Part shown: piece by piece, positions 32,938 to 41,748 of the stretch
How positions within the stretch are numbered: the stretch's first letter is position 1
Layout: the number at the start of each line of letters is the position of its first letter
Assembly (NCBI RefSeq): GCF_017498565.1
Contig: NZ_CP071794.1
Span: 2,966,001 to 3,030,000 of the forward strand
DNA length: 64,000 nucleotides
Reading direction: 5' to 3'
Source of the DNA: Parasphingorhabdus cellanae
GTDB taxonomy: Bacteria > Pseudomonadota > Alphaproteobacteria > Sphingomonadales > Sphingomonadaceae
The notes under the pieces: model-generated
The model's database searches: none
Told to the model about the DNA's origin: nothing
The model's input: the letters and a program-made list of their open reading frames with translations, nothing else
Made by a program: the position numbers and the translations under genes

Positions 32938-33981
32938 ATGACGACGAGAATAACCCGCATGTTTCATGTGCTCATCACAGCGTTGCTGCTTGCTGCTATT
33001 GGATCGCCCGCATTCGCCCAAGAGCAAGAAGGAACAGAGGCCGATCGCGCCTATGTCGCTCCTGTGACAGCCGAACCGGATTTGCCAGCTTTGCCGCCGA
33101 CGCCGGTACTCAGCCAGGATGGCTATCCCGACTGCCGGGAAGATTTTCAGAAAATCGCGGCCCCGTTTGACAAGGCTGAAGATACCAATCGCTGCACGAT
33201 ATTGCTTGATGGTTATTATGCCGAAGTGCTGACCCCGTTTCGTCAGCGCATGATTGAACACCAAAATGAGATATCGGCGATTTATACCGGTCAAGTTGCC
33301 GGCAAAATGGAATATTCCGCAAAAAGCCGGGATGATTTTTACAAGGCAATGATGCAAGAACATGGCGCTTCTGATCCTGATGGCGCTAATCTGGCAGTTT
33401 ATCGGACGTTAGAGGAACGCTATCAGAAGGATCGTGCCTATCTGCAGGATCGCTTTTGTTTCAATACCGGCTGCGGTGGTTATCCGGTGCCGGAATATGT
33501 AGCAGAAGATGACGCATCCGGAAAAAGCGAGAATGGCGAGACTAAAAGCGCGAGAAAGTCAAAAGGCCCGCAAAAATGTAAAAAAGCCAAGAAGCGCGGC
33601 GGTGTGCTTGGCGGCCTTTTGGGCGGAGTAGCTGGCAATGCTGCTGGTCTGGGCAAAATCGGGACGCTGATTTCCAGCGCCGCCGGAGCGGTGCTGGTTG
33701 GTGAAATCGCTTGTCAGTTGACTGAAGAAGAACAGAAAGAGGCGGTAGCAGCAACGGTAGAAGTTACCGAAAAAGAAGAGGTTGGTGCCACCGCTACGTG
33801 GAAAAGCCCGACCCGGGCCGGTGTATCGGGATCATCAACGGTCACCGCGCTCAATACGCAGCCTAATGGCCGCAAATGCCTCAGCATCACCGATGTCGCG
33901 ATTATCGACGGTCAGGAAACCCGCGTGTCGAAACAAATGTGCCGTGGGCAGGGCGATGAGGGCTATACCATATTGGCCTAG
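32938..33981 (+). CDS. Exported protein with glycine zipper and surface-antigen-like tail
   Basis: 347 residues. A signal peptide (cleavage after PAFAQ) leads to an acidic, Pro-rich segment, a helical middle and, at about 220-270, a glycine zipper (GGVLGGLLGGVAGNAAGLG) like those of membrane-inserting 17 kDa surface antigens. The last 60 residues (VAIIDGQETRVSKQMCRG) match the C-terminal part of surface-antigen proteins. Paired Cys residues (CREDF, CTILL; CFNTGC) suggest disulfides. A strong AGGGGGAGG ribosome site is present. Probably outer-membrane associated. Confidence 0.65.
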   Translation: MTTRITRMFHVLITALLLAAIGSPAFAQEQEGTEADRAYVAPVTAEPDLPALPPTPVLSQDGYPDCREDFQKIAAPFDKAEDTNRCTILLDGYYAEVLTPFRQRMIEHQNEISAIYTGQVAGKMEYSAKSRDDFYKAMMQEHGASDPDGANLAVYRTLEERYQKDRAYLQDRFCFNTGCGGYPVPEYVAEDDASGKSENGETKSARKSKGPQKCKKAKKRGGVLGGLLGGVAGNAAGLGKIGTLISSAAGAVLVGEIACQLTEEEQKEAVAATVEVTEKEEVGATATWKSPTRAGVSGSSTVTALNTQPNGRKCLSITDVAIIDGQETRVSKQMCRGQGDEGYTILA

Positions 33982-34003
33982 CTATGCTTTTCTATCTTGG
34001 CTT

Positions 34004-35590
34004 TTATACCAAGTCCGCCTTGATAAAGTCTGCTGCCCGTTCGCCAATCATGATGCTCGGTGCATTGGTATTTCCGCTGATTATCTCCGGCATGATTGAC
34101 GCATCAGCAATATAGAGCCCATCCAGACCCTTAAACTTCAGACGGCTATCAACCACGGCATCATCATCACTGCCCATGCGACAGGTGCCAACAGGGTGAT
34201 AGACGGTATCAGCACGCTCCCGAATTAGAGCATCGAGCGCGTCATCGTTGCTCATGTCAATCGGATGCCGATTGGTGGGTTTGAAATCAGTCAGCGGCGG
34301 CGCTTCCATAATCCGCTGCATATGCCTGACACCTTTACGCAAGGTTGCGATATCACGGTCATCATCGAGGAAATTGGGATCAATCGCGGGCGCTGATTTG
34401 GGATCGGTGGAACCCAAACGCACGGTGCCCTTGCTGTACGGGCGCAGCACGCAGGCGTGACAGCTAAAGCCATGGCCCTTGACCTTTTCGCGGCCGTGAT
34501 CTTCCAGCATGGCGGGTACGAAATGATATTGGATATCCGGTGCGGGCACATCAGGGTCAGAGCTCCAGAAGCCGCCTGCTTCGGCATAAGGGGTGGTCAT
34601 TATGCCGGTGCGTTTCATACGGTGCTCAATCATCGCTTTGCCCATACGCACGGTCCCTTGCAGCGAGTCACCGATCAGCTCTTTGGATTCCGTCTGATAG
34701 CCCGAGACAAAATCAATATGGTCTTTCAGGTTTGCGCCGACTTCCCGTTTGTCGGCTGCAACTTTCAGACCCATTTCTGTAAGATGCTCTGCCGGACCGA
34801 TGCCCGACAATTGCAAGATATGCGGCGATCCAAACGCCCCAGCGGAAAGCACAACAGCGCCCTTGGCGGAGAGCGTTTCGCGCTTGAGGCCGTGTTTGAT
34901 CTGCACGCCGGTAACCCGGCCTTGATCGACGATCAGCTTTTCAACCAGTGACTTGGTCTTGATATCCAGATTTTGCCGCTTGCGACCCGGCTCGACATAA
35001 GCGCGCGCGGCGGACCAGCGTTCGCCGTCTTTCTGCGTGACTTGATAAACGCCCATGCCTTCCTGCTCTGCGCCGTTAAAGTCATCCAGAACTGGAATCT
35101 GCAAATTGCGCGCTGCTTCGACAAAGGCAACACTGCCGGGGTTCAGCCATTTCTGGTCGGAGACCGATAGTGGGCCATCGCCGCCATGATAGTCATCGCC
35201 GCCTCGCTCATTACCTTCAGATTTCTTGAAATAGGGCAGGACGTCATCATAGCTCCACCCTTCACAGCCAAGAGCTGCCCAATTGTCATAGTCCCATTTA
35301 TTGCCGCGAATATAGACCATCGCATTGATCGCACTGGACCCGCCGAGCCCGCGTCCGCGCGGTTGATAGCCGATCCGGCCATTCAGCCCTTTTTGCGGCA
35401 CCGTATCAAACCGCCAATTTGCGTTTTTCAACAAAAATGGCATCATCCCCGGCGTCTTGACGAGGAAGTTATTGTTGTTGCCGCCCGCTTCGATCAAGCA
35501 GACGGACCGTTTGCCATCTTCGCTTAGCCGTCCGGCAACCGCGCTACCTGCTGATCCGCCGCCGATGACGATAATGTCATATTCTGCCAT
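34004..35590 (-). CDS. GMC-family FAD oxidoreductase (choline/alcohol dehydrogenase-like)
   Basis: 528 residues. Starts with the Rossmann FAD motif IIVIGGGSAGSAVAGRL; GGSSAINAMVYIRG (near 85) and SAGAFGSPHILQLSGIGPAEHL (near 250) are the two GMC signatures, and HPVGTCRMG near 475 carries the active-site His. Relatives include alcohol dehydrogenase AlkJ and choline dehydrogenase; the natural substrate is not predictable. Its first 67 bases lie inside the 3' end of the preceding hydroxylase gene in another frame. The start at 35590 is fixed by the FAD motif beginning at residue 5. Confidence 0.92.
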   Translation of the reverse strand: MAEYDIIVIGGGSAGSAVAGRLSEDGKRSVCLIEAGGNNNNFLVKTPGMMPFLLKNANWRFDTVPQKGLNGRIGYQPRGRGLGGSSAINAMVYIRGNKWDYDNWAALGCEGWSYDDVLPYFKKSEGNERGGDDYHGGDGPLSVSDQKWLNPGSVAFVEAARNLQIPVLDDFNGAEQEGMGVYQVTQKDGERWSAARAYVEPGRKRQNLDIKTKSLVEKLIVDQGRVTGVQIKHGLKRETLSAKGAVVLSAGAFGSPHILQLSGIGPAEHLTEMGLKVAADKREVGANLKDHIDFVSGYQTESKELIGDSLQGTVRMGKAMIEHRMKRTGIMTTPYAEAGGFWSSDPDVPAPDIQYHFVPAMLEDHGREKVKGHGFSCHACVLRPYSKGTVRLGSTDPKSAPAIDPNFLDDDRDIATLRKGVRHMQRIMEAPPLTDFKPTNRHPIDMSNDDALDALIRERADTVYHPVGTCRMGSDDDAVVDSRLKFKGLDGLYIADASIMPEIISGNTNAPSIMIGERAADFIKADLV

Positions 35591-36495
35591 GCTGCTCTCT
35601 CCTGCTTTGCCCAGCGTTTCTTTATGGTTTCGCTGCTTTCTCGGGAACCATCATGGCTCCACCCGGGCGGTTTTATCAGATAATTCAGTTTATAACGCCA
35701 AGGCGCTGACCATAAATCCTTAAAGATACCGATCCACTCGTGAAAGGCGGCCCAAAGGACATTATAGCTGTTCAGATTTTTGATGATGCCATATTGAATT
35801 TTCTCTTCCGCAGTCTCTGGCTCGAACGTCCCGAACATCTTGTCCCAGATGATGAAGACCCCGGCATAGTTGCGGTCGAGATAACGCGGGTTGGTCGCAT
35901 GATGGACGCGGTGGTGGGACGGTGTATTCATTACCGCTTCAAACCAGCGCGGCATCCGATCAATCGCTTCGGTATGGATCCAATATTGATAGACCAGATT
36001 CACCCCCGCGAGGAAGAAAATCAAAGCGGGCGGAAAGCCGAGGAAGAATAGCGGCATGCGGAAGATGAAGCTGAGGGCAAAAAAGCCGGTCCAGGTTTGC
36101 CGCAGCGCAGTGGTCAGATTGTAATGTTGGCTGCTGTGATGAATGACATGCGCGGCCCAGAACCAGCGAACCCGGTGCGCTGTGCGATGGAACCAGTAAT
36201 AAGCCAGATCGTCGAGCATGAAAGCCAGTGGGATCAGCCACAACGCATGCGGCCAACCGATTGCGAAGTCGAACAGGCGATATTCGTAAACCCAAAGCGA
36301 CAGTGCGAGCACCATGCCACCTGTCAAGACACCGGCCACCAGACTGCCCGTGCCGAGCAGCAGTGAAGTCATCGCGTCTTTGGTCTCATAGCGGATATGC
36401 CGGTTCTTTCGGCTCCATAGCCACTCACCCGCGACAGTTGCCACGAAAAAGGGAATCGCCCAAAGGGTAGGGGACGGAAAGCTCTCCATGCCCAC
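35524..36495 (-). CDS. Fatty acid hydroxylase / sterol desaturase family membrane enzyme
   Basis: 323 residues, with several membrane helices. Histidine clusters of the di-iron hydroxylase superfamily are all present: HRTAH, HVIHHSSQH and HHRVHH, in that order. Family members hydroxylate or desaturate lipids, sterols, carotenoids or ether lipids at a membrane-bound di-iron centre. It runs into the GMC oxidoreductase with a 67-base overlap, suggesting that one makes an alcohol and the other oxidises it. The last 20 codons are shared in another frame with the GMC FAD motif and read NMTLSSSAADQQ, so they may be non-essential. Confidence 0.88.
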   Translation of the reverse strand: MGMESFPSPTLWAIPFFVATVAGEWLWSRKNRHIRYETKDAMTSLLLGTGSLVAGVLTGGMVLALSLWVYEYRLFDFAIGWPHALWLIPLAFMLDDLAYYWFHRTAHRVRWFWAAHVIHHSSQHYNLTTALRQTWTGFFALSFIFRMPLFFLGFPPALIFFLAGVNLVYQYWIHTEAIDRMPRWFEAVMNTPSHHRVHHATNPRYLDRNYAGVFIIWDKMFGTFEPETAEEKIQYGIIKNLNSYNVLWAAFHEWIGIFKDLWSAPWRYKLNYLIKPPGWSHDGSRESSETIKKRWAKQERAAWQNMTLSSSAADQQVARLPDG

Positions 36496-36532
36496 GGTAT
36501 TTACATGAATGTAAGTTGCTGTCTAGCGTCTA

Positions 36533-37081
36533 TCAGCTTTCACCTGCCAAAGCCTCCACCATCGCGCGCACGGGCGTGATATCATACCCGGCATTACCGG
36601 CGAGGCGCGCGATCTCGTCAGGAGATACGCCTTTCTTGGCTTGTGCCAGTGACCATAGCAGGGTCGAGCGTGTGCCAGAGCGGCAATAAGCCAGCGTCTT
36701 GCCCTTGGCGCCAGCCAGAGCCGCGATCATGGCGTCGACCTGCGGTGCGGAAAAGCCGCTATGGGTGATCGGGATGCTAACATAGTCAATGCCGGCGGCC
36801 TTGGCCGCCGCTTCGATATCGGCGCTTTGTGGTGCGCTGGGTTCCTCACCATCGGGGCGGTTATTGACAATCAGAGTCACGCCTTCCGCTTTCGCGGCCG
36901 CGATGTCCTCTAGTGTGATCTGTGGAGATACGCTGACTTTCTCGTTGATGGAGCGGAACATGGTGGAGGCTTCCTTTTCGGCTAATAGCTCGGCCGCAGG
37001 GCTGACCCCGTCGTCCGAGGCTTTCTGCTCGGTGCTGCATGCTGTCACTGCAAGCAGGATTACTAAGTGGCGGATTTTCAT
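36533..37081 (-). CDS. Lipoprotein with DUF442/TIGR01244-type phosphatase domain
   Basis: 182 residues. Signal MKIRHLVILLAVTACS has a lipobox-like VTAC, so the protein is probably lipidated. From about 40 a beta-lactamase-hydrolase-like (Blh/DUF442) domain begins at FRSINEKVSVSPQITLEDI, with VNNRPDGEEPSAPQ and the phosphatase P-loop YCRSGTRSTLLWSLA (Cx5R). The fold resembles tyrosine phosphatases; free-standing members lie in sulfur-metabolism genes. Here it sits in the recQ operon. Periplasmic anchoring of this usually cytoplasmic domain is unusual. ATGA overlap with the next gene upstream. Confidence 0.8.
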   Translation of the reverse strand: MKIRHLVILLAVTACSTEQKASDDGVSPAAELLAEKEASTMFRSINEKVSVSPQITLEDIAAAKAEGVTLIVNNRPDGEEPSAPQSADIEAAAKAAGIDYVSIPITHSGFSAPQVDAMIAALAGAKGKTLAYCRSGTRSTLLWSLAQAKKGVSPDEIARLAGNAGYDITPVRAMVEALAGES

Positions 37082-37467
37082 GGTTGCGGTTTTCCCAATG
37101 CGGCAATCTGTCGCCTTATAGCAGACATGGCAATCGGATTGTCGGCAAATTTTACCTGCAGCTGTTTCTCGCGCGATTCCAGACCAGTGCAGTTGGCTTT
37201 GATGTTGGCCTCAATATAGCGATATTCGGCCTCGCCGAACCGGTTTGAGTAGAGCGTGCTGAAATAGTGACAGACTTGCTTTGCAATCATGTAGGAGCGC
37301 ACAGCATCAGGAATGGCAGCCGAATGCTCAGTGCCATAGAAATCTGTCCATGGCAGCGGCGGGAAATGGTCGTCTGCGTTCGGCGATTTCGCAAGCGGAG
37401 CCGCGTCCGAAACTGATATTCCTACTGAGAGGCATATGGCGCTGGCCATAACAGCAAGCTTCTTCAC
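37078..37467 (-). CDS. Small exported protein of unknown function
   Basis: 129 residues. Signal peptide MKKLAVMASAICLSVGISV with cleavage near SDA; the mature part has two Cys residues (QVCHYF, NCTGLE), probably a disulfide. Overlaps recQ and the DUF442 lipoprotein by 4 bases each (ATGA), so it is translationally coupled to both. No family recognised. Confidence 0.7.
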   Translation of the reverse strand: MKKLAVMASAICLSVGISVSDAAPLAKSPNADDHFPPLPWTDFYGTEHSAAIPDAVRSYMIAKQVCHYFSTLYSNRFGEAEYRYIEANIKANCTGLESREKQLQVKFADNPIAMSAIRRQIAALGKPQP

Positions 37468-39251
37468 ACGCTTTCCTCCTGCGCTTCGGTAACCTGCTGA
37501 ATCACGGTCAGAAACGGGTCGCCATATTTTTCAAGCTTCGCTGCGCCAATTCCGGGGAGCTCCGCTAGCGCAGACAGGCTGCGCGGTTTGAAGCCCGTCA
37601 TGTCACGTAATACGCTGTCGTGGAAAATTACATAGGGCGGCACGCCTTGTTCCTTGGCGAGCTCCATCCGCTTGGCCCGCAAGGCATCAAACAGCGGGTC
37701 GCCAACCGGATTGGGAGAAGAACCGCTGCGCCGTTTCTTACGTTCACGTTTGGGCGGCTCGACAATCGCAACCTCCGCTTCGCCTTTCAATATCGCGCGC
37801 GCTTCTGGCCCGAACATGAGCCCGCCATGCTCGGTATTGCGCAGCGCATCGCGCAGCAACAACGAGCGCGAGACTGGTTTGATGAGCGGCGCTTCTTCGC
37901 CATCAACAATGTCAAAGACCGATAACCGGTCATGCCCGCGTGATAGAACTTTATCTTCCTGCTTGCCGGTCAGGACAGCTTCGAGATGGCCGACACCGAA
38001 ACTCTGACCAGTGCGATAAACGGCAGATAGAAACTTGCGCGCAAGCTCTGTGACATTGCGGGTAATTGGTGCGTTCAGACAATTGTCGCAATTGCCGCAG
38101 CTTTTGGGAGGCTCTTCGCCAAAATGTTTCAGCAATATCGCCCGGCGGCATCCCGCTGCCTCGACTAGTCCGCCGAGGGCTGCCAACCTCGTCCGTTCGC
38201 TGCTCAACCGCTGCTCGTCAACTTCTGTCAGCCTTTGTCGCGCTTTGGCAAAATCTTCGGCGCCCCAGAACATATGCGCTTCTGCGGGATCGCCATCACG
38301 CCCTGCGCGGCCGGTTTCTTGATAATAGGCCTCAATGGATTTGGGTAGACCGGCATGCGCTACAAAGCGCACATCAGGTTTGTCGATTCCCATACCGAAA
38401 GCAATGGTCGCCACCATCACCATGTCTTCCGAGGCGACAAAATCTGCTTGATTACGTTGCCGGATTTCGGGCGGGAGTCCAGCATGGTAGGCGCGCGCGC
38501 TGCGGCCAGTCCGAGCAATCTGATCCGCTATTTTCTCGGTTGCGTTGCGAGTTGTCGCGTAGATAATGCCAGGTCCTGGAATGCGCTCAACGAGATCGGC
38601 GACTTGCCGGGTCAGGCCTTTGCGCGGCGAAATACTGTAACGGATGTTGGGGCGGTCAAAACCGGCAATAATCAAACCGTCTTGTTCGATACCGAGCTGG
38701 ACCAAGATATCATCGCGAGTATGGGCATCTGCGGTGGCTGTTAGCGCGAGGCGCGGCACGTGGCTAAAATGATCTAGCAAGGGGCGCAGCAGTCGGTAAT
38801 CAGGCCGGAAGTCATGTCCCCATTCCGATACGCAATGCGCTTCATCAATCGCAAACAGTGAAATCCTGGTCTGTTCCAGCAGATTGCGGAAATGCTCACC
38901 GGAGGCGCGTTCTGGAGCCGCGTAGAGCAGGTCCAGCTCGCCTGCTTTCAGACGGGCAATAGTTTCGGCGCGATTGTCATCAGCCGAGGTCAAGGTTGCC
39001 GCCCGGATGCCCACCGCTTCGGCGCTCCGCAGTTGATCGTGCATCAACGCGATTAATGGAGAGATCACGACTACCGTGCCTTCATTGGCAATCGCCGGGA
39101 GTTGGTAACATAAAGACTTGCCAGCGCCGGTTGGCATCACGGTCAGTGTATTCTGCCGGTCCATCACGCGCGTAATTACCTGATCCTGCACGCCGCGAAG
39201 TGCATTGAACCCAAAGGTTGATTTCAGCAGCGGTAAGAGATTTTCGATCAT
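37464..39251 (-). CDS. recQ: ATP-dependent DNA helicase RecQ
   Basis: 595 residues. Helicase motif I TGAGKSLCYQLP, motif II DEAHCVSEWGHDFRPDY, motif VI QETGRAGRDG, the RecQ zinc site (CRRAILLKHF followed by CGNCDNC), winged-helix region and a C-terminal HRDC domain (RAKRMELAKEQGVPPYV ... LAELPGIG). Unwinds forked and recombination intermediates, working with RecF-pathway proteins; recF is also in this window. First gene of an operon with two small exported proteins, whose role with recQ is unclear. Confidence 0.96.
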   Translation of the reverse strand: MIENLLPLLKSTFGFNALRGVQDQVITRVMDRQNTLTVMPTGAGKSLCYQLPAIANEGTVVVISPLIALMHDQLRSAEAVGIRAATLTSADDNRAETIARLKAGELDLLYAAPERASGEHFRNLLEQTRISLFAIDEAHCVSEWGHDFRPDYRLLRPLLDHFSHVPRLALTATADAHTRDDILVQLGIEQDGLIIAGFDRPNIRYSISPRKGLTRQVADLVERIPGPGIIYATTRNATEKIADQIARTGRSARAYHAGLPPEIRQRNQADFVASEDMVMVATIAFGMGIDKPDVRFVAHAGLPKSIEAYYQETGRAGRDGDPAEAHMFWGAEDFAKARQRLTEVDEQRLSSERTRLAALGGLVEAAGCRRAILLKHFGEEPPKSCGNCDNCLNAPITRNVTELARKFLSAVYRTGQSFGVGHLEAVLTGKQEDKVLSRGHDRLSVFDIVDGEEAPLIKPVSRSLLLRDALRNTEHGGLMFGPEARAILKGEAEVAIVEPPKRERKKRRSGSSPNPVGDPLFDALRAKRMELAKEQGVPPYVIFHDSVLRDMTGFKPRSLSALAELPGIGAAKLEKYGDPFLTVIQQVTEAQEESV

Positions 39252-39321
39252 GCCTCCGTCCTAACCAGCAGATCGAAAGAGCGAAACCGTTAAAGTGGAA
39301 ATATAGGATTTTGTGCGATGA

Positions 39322-40605
39322 TCACTCGGGCATGGACCGCGTAGCGCGCCAGAAATGAAAACCGGCCCAGATATTGAACAGCGCCAATATGGCAAGGGCT
39401 CGCTGCAAGGCTGCGGCTTCACCAAGTTCACCGGCAAATGTGTCCGACAGGATACCGACAAAGACCGGACCAACTCCCAAACCGATAATCCCCGCGATCA
39501 GCAGATAAATCGCCACCGCCATGGCGCGGGTCTCGTCACTCGCCAATTTCTGCAACGCCGCGAAATTGGGGCCATAGTAAAAAGTCGCGGCAAAGGTCGG
39601 GATGGCAAGCAAAATGACGGCGACATTGGCGCTTGGCCCATAGATTGCCCAGATCATACCTGGGGCAGCAAGCACCATGATCAGTGCAGCAACCAAAAGC
39701 GGCAGCGTCGGGCGAAGCTTGCCAAAATAGTCACCGGCTTTCCCGCCTACCCATGCGCCAAAGCCGCCAGAAACGCCAACCATGACGCCGAGCTTCCAAC
39801 CCAGTTCGCCATAGCCGATCTCATGCACCCGAACGAACAGGCCGCCATAAAAACTGGCAAGTCCGTACGAGACAAATTGCACCAGCACACCGGCGGCAAC
39901 CAGATGCCAATAGGCGGGTTTGGAAGACAGCTCTTTGAGCGCTTCTTTAAGGCCCACCTTATCGGGGTCGGGCTTGAAGGCCGCAGCCAGTGATACATTG
40001 CCGCGCGGATCAGGAACGGTGAACCAGATGACCAGCGCGATGATGATACCCGGCAAGCCAGCCATCAGGAAAGCCACGCGCCAGCTGAAGTTTTCGGCAA
40101 CCCAGCCGCCACCGGCATAAGCGATAAAGGCGCCAATCGGTACGGACATACCCAATATGCCAAGCGCGCCAGCACGGCGTTCTGGCGGAAACAGATCAGC
40201 AATTAGCGAATGAGAGGCAGGTGCAGACCCGGCTTCCCCAACGCCGACACCAACGCGTGCAAGAAAGAGTTGTACGAAATTGGTGGCAAGCCCGCAGAGC
40301 ACCGTCATCGCGGACCAGATGGCAATGGCGATAGCAATGATCCGACTGCGGTTCCATTTGTCCGCAAGCGCCGCGACTGGGATGGCGAGCGTGGTGTAGA
40401 AAATCGCAAATGAGAGCCCGGTCATGAGACCAATTTGCGTGTCGGTGAGCCCCAAATCGCGTTTTACAGGTTCCGCCAAAATCGAAATAATCTGCCGATC
40501 AAGGAAATTGAGCATCGTCACAACAAACAATACGCCAAGCACATAATTGGGATAACGACTGGAAGCCGATAATTTGTTTGCTGCGGTGGTCTCTAGGCCG
40601 GCCAT
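39322..40605 (-). CDS. MFS transporter (spinster/sphingolipid-type)
   Basis: 427 residues from the ATG at 40605 (AAAAGAG upstream). Twelve membrane helices; LNFLDRQIISILAEP with the conserved helix-1 Asp-Arg and the loop motif ADKWNRSRIIAIAI-GLAT place it in the major facilitator superfamily, near spinster-like members that many sphingomonad genomes hold in numbers. The substrate is not predictable. Divergent from the HDAC-like gene by about 140 bases. Confidence 0.88.
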   Translation of the reverse strand: MAGLETTAANKLSASSRYPNYVLGVLFVVTMLNFLDRQIISILAEPVKRDLGLTDTQIGLMTGLSFAIFYTTLAIPVAALADKWNRSRIIAIAIAIWSAMTVLCGLATNFVQLFLARVGVGVGEAGSAPASHSLIADLFPPERRAGALGILGMSVPIGAFIAYAGGGWVAENFSWRVAFLMAGLPGIIIALVIWFTVPDPRGNVSLAAAFKPDPDKVGLKEALKELSSKPAYWHLVAAGVLVQFVSYGLASFYGGLFVRVHEIGYGELGWKLGVMVGVSGGFGAWVGGKAGDYFGKLRPTLPLLVAALIMVLAAPGMIWAIYGPSANVAVILLAIPTFAATFYYGPNFAALQKLASDETRAMAVAIYLLIAGIIGLGVGPVFVGILSDTFAGELGEAAALQRALAILALFNIWAGFHFWRATRSMPE

Positions 40606-40747
40606 GCACTCTTTTGTCACGTTGTTATGCGGCAGCACACCCTTTGTTTAGCTAGGCGTCATTTTGGGTCTTCGGCTGTCGGCGGACGTCCCTGATACGG
40701 CGCAAGGGACAGTGTCTTTTTTGCCCAAGCTGTTCTATCCCCTTGCT

Positions 40748-41650
40748 ATGTTGCATATTGTGCACCACAGCGACTATGTCGCCCCGCCGCCCACGAGAGG
40801 TAGTTTCGCCTTCGATAAATATCGGCTGGTTATGGAGGCGGTGAAGGAGCTTTCGGACAAGCATATGGTCCACGCTCCCCACGCCATGGAGCGCCATTGG
40901 CTGGAGGCGGTGCACGACCCGGATTATGTCGATCAAGTGCTGTCCGCGACGGTGCCTTATGAAAAAGAACGACGCATTGGGTTTCCCGTATCGGCAGAAA
41001 TTGCGCAGCGTGTGCGCTTTACGTCAGGCGGCACATGGCTGGCGGCGAAGCTCGCGCTTGAATTCGGCTATGCCGCCAATAGCGCAGGGGGTAGCCATCA
41101 CGCCCTCGCCGATACCGGGGCGGGCTATTGTGTGTTTAACGACTTGGCGGTGAGCGCAAACCGCCTGATTGCCGAGGGAGGTGTTGGCCGTATTCTGATC
41201 CTCGATCTTGACGTGCATCAAGGCGATGGCACTGCCTCGCTGCTCGCCGGGCGCAGCGATATCATGACAGTTTCCGTCCATGCGGAAAAAAACTTCCCAG
41301 TGCGCAAAGCGCGCTCCACCTTGGATATCGGTTTGGAGGATGGGATCGATGACGCTGGATATTTGGAACTGTTGTCCAGCCATATCCCGATGATATTGGA
41401 TGATTTTAGCCCTGATTTGCTTCTCTATCAAGCTGGCGTAGATCCGCATCGCGATGACCGATTGGGGCGTTTGGGACTAACGGATGAAGGGCTGGTTGCA
41501 AGAGAGCGCTACGTCATCCGGCAGGTGCGAGGCAGGAATATTCCCGTGGCCAGCGCTCTGGGCGGTGGTTATGGGCATGACCATATAGCGGTAGCCAAGC
41601 GCCATGCGTTATCGATGCTAACGATGGCGGACGAAAATAGCCGAATCTGA
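40748..41650 (+). CDS. Histone-deacetylase-family protein (acetoin utilization/acetylpolyamine type)
   Basis: 300 residues from the ATG at 40748, where family proteins start ([13 protein letters not shown]). The zinc and catalytic motifs are complete: [21 protein letters not shown] (tandem His and the Asp partner), [12 protein letters not shown] (zinc Asp/His), [14 protein letters not shown] and GGGYG. In bacteria such enzymes deacetylate polyamines, acetoin-related proteins or other small amides. Its ribosome site is weak. Stand-alone gene. Confidence 0.9.
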   Translation: MLHIVHHSDYVAPPPTRGSFAFDKYRLVMEAVKELSDKHMVHAPHAMERHWLEAVHDPDYVDQVLSATVPYEKERRIGFPVSAEIAQRVRFTSGGTWLAAKLALEFGYAANSAGGSHHALADTGAGYCVFNDLAVSANRLIAEGGVGRILILDLDVHQGDGTASLLAGRSDIMTVSVHAEKNFPVRKARSTLDIGLEDGIDDAGYLELLSSHIPMILDDFSPDLLLYQAGVDPHRDDRLGRLGLTDEGLVARERYVIRQVRGRNIPVASALGGGYGHDHIAVAKRHALSMLTMADENSRI

Positions 41651-41748
41651 TTATGTGCCCGCCGCCAAATTTCTCCTGTTCATCAGCCTAATTTTGTTGT
41701 TTATCTACGACATAAAATAAAGCCGTCATAAAGCTATTGGGAGTCCGC

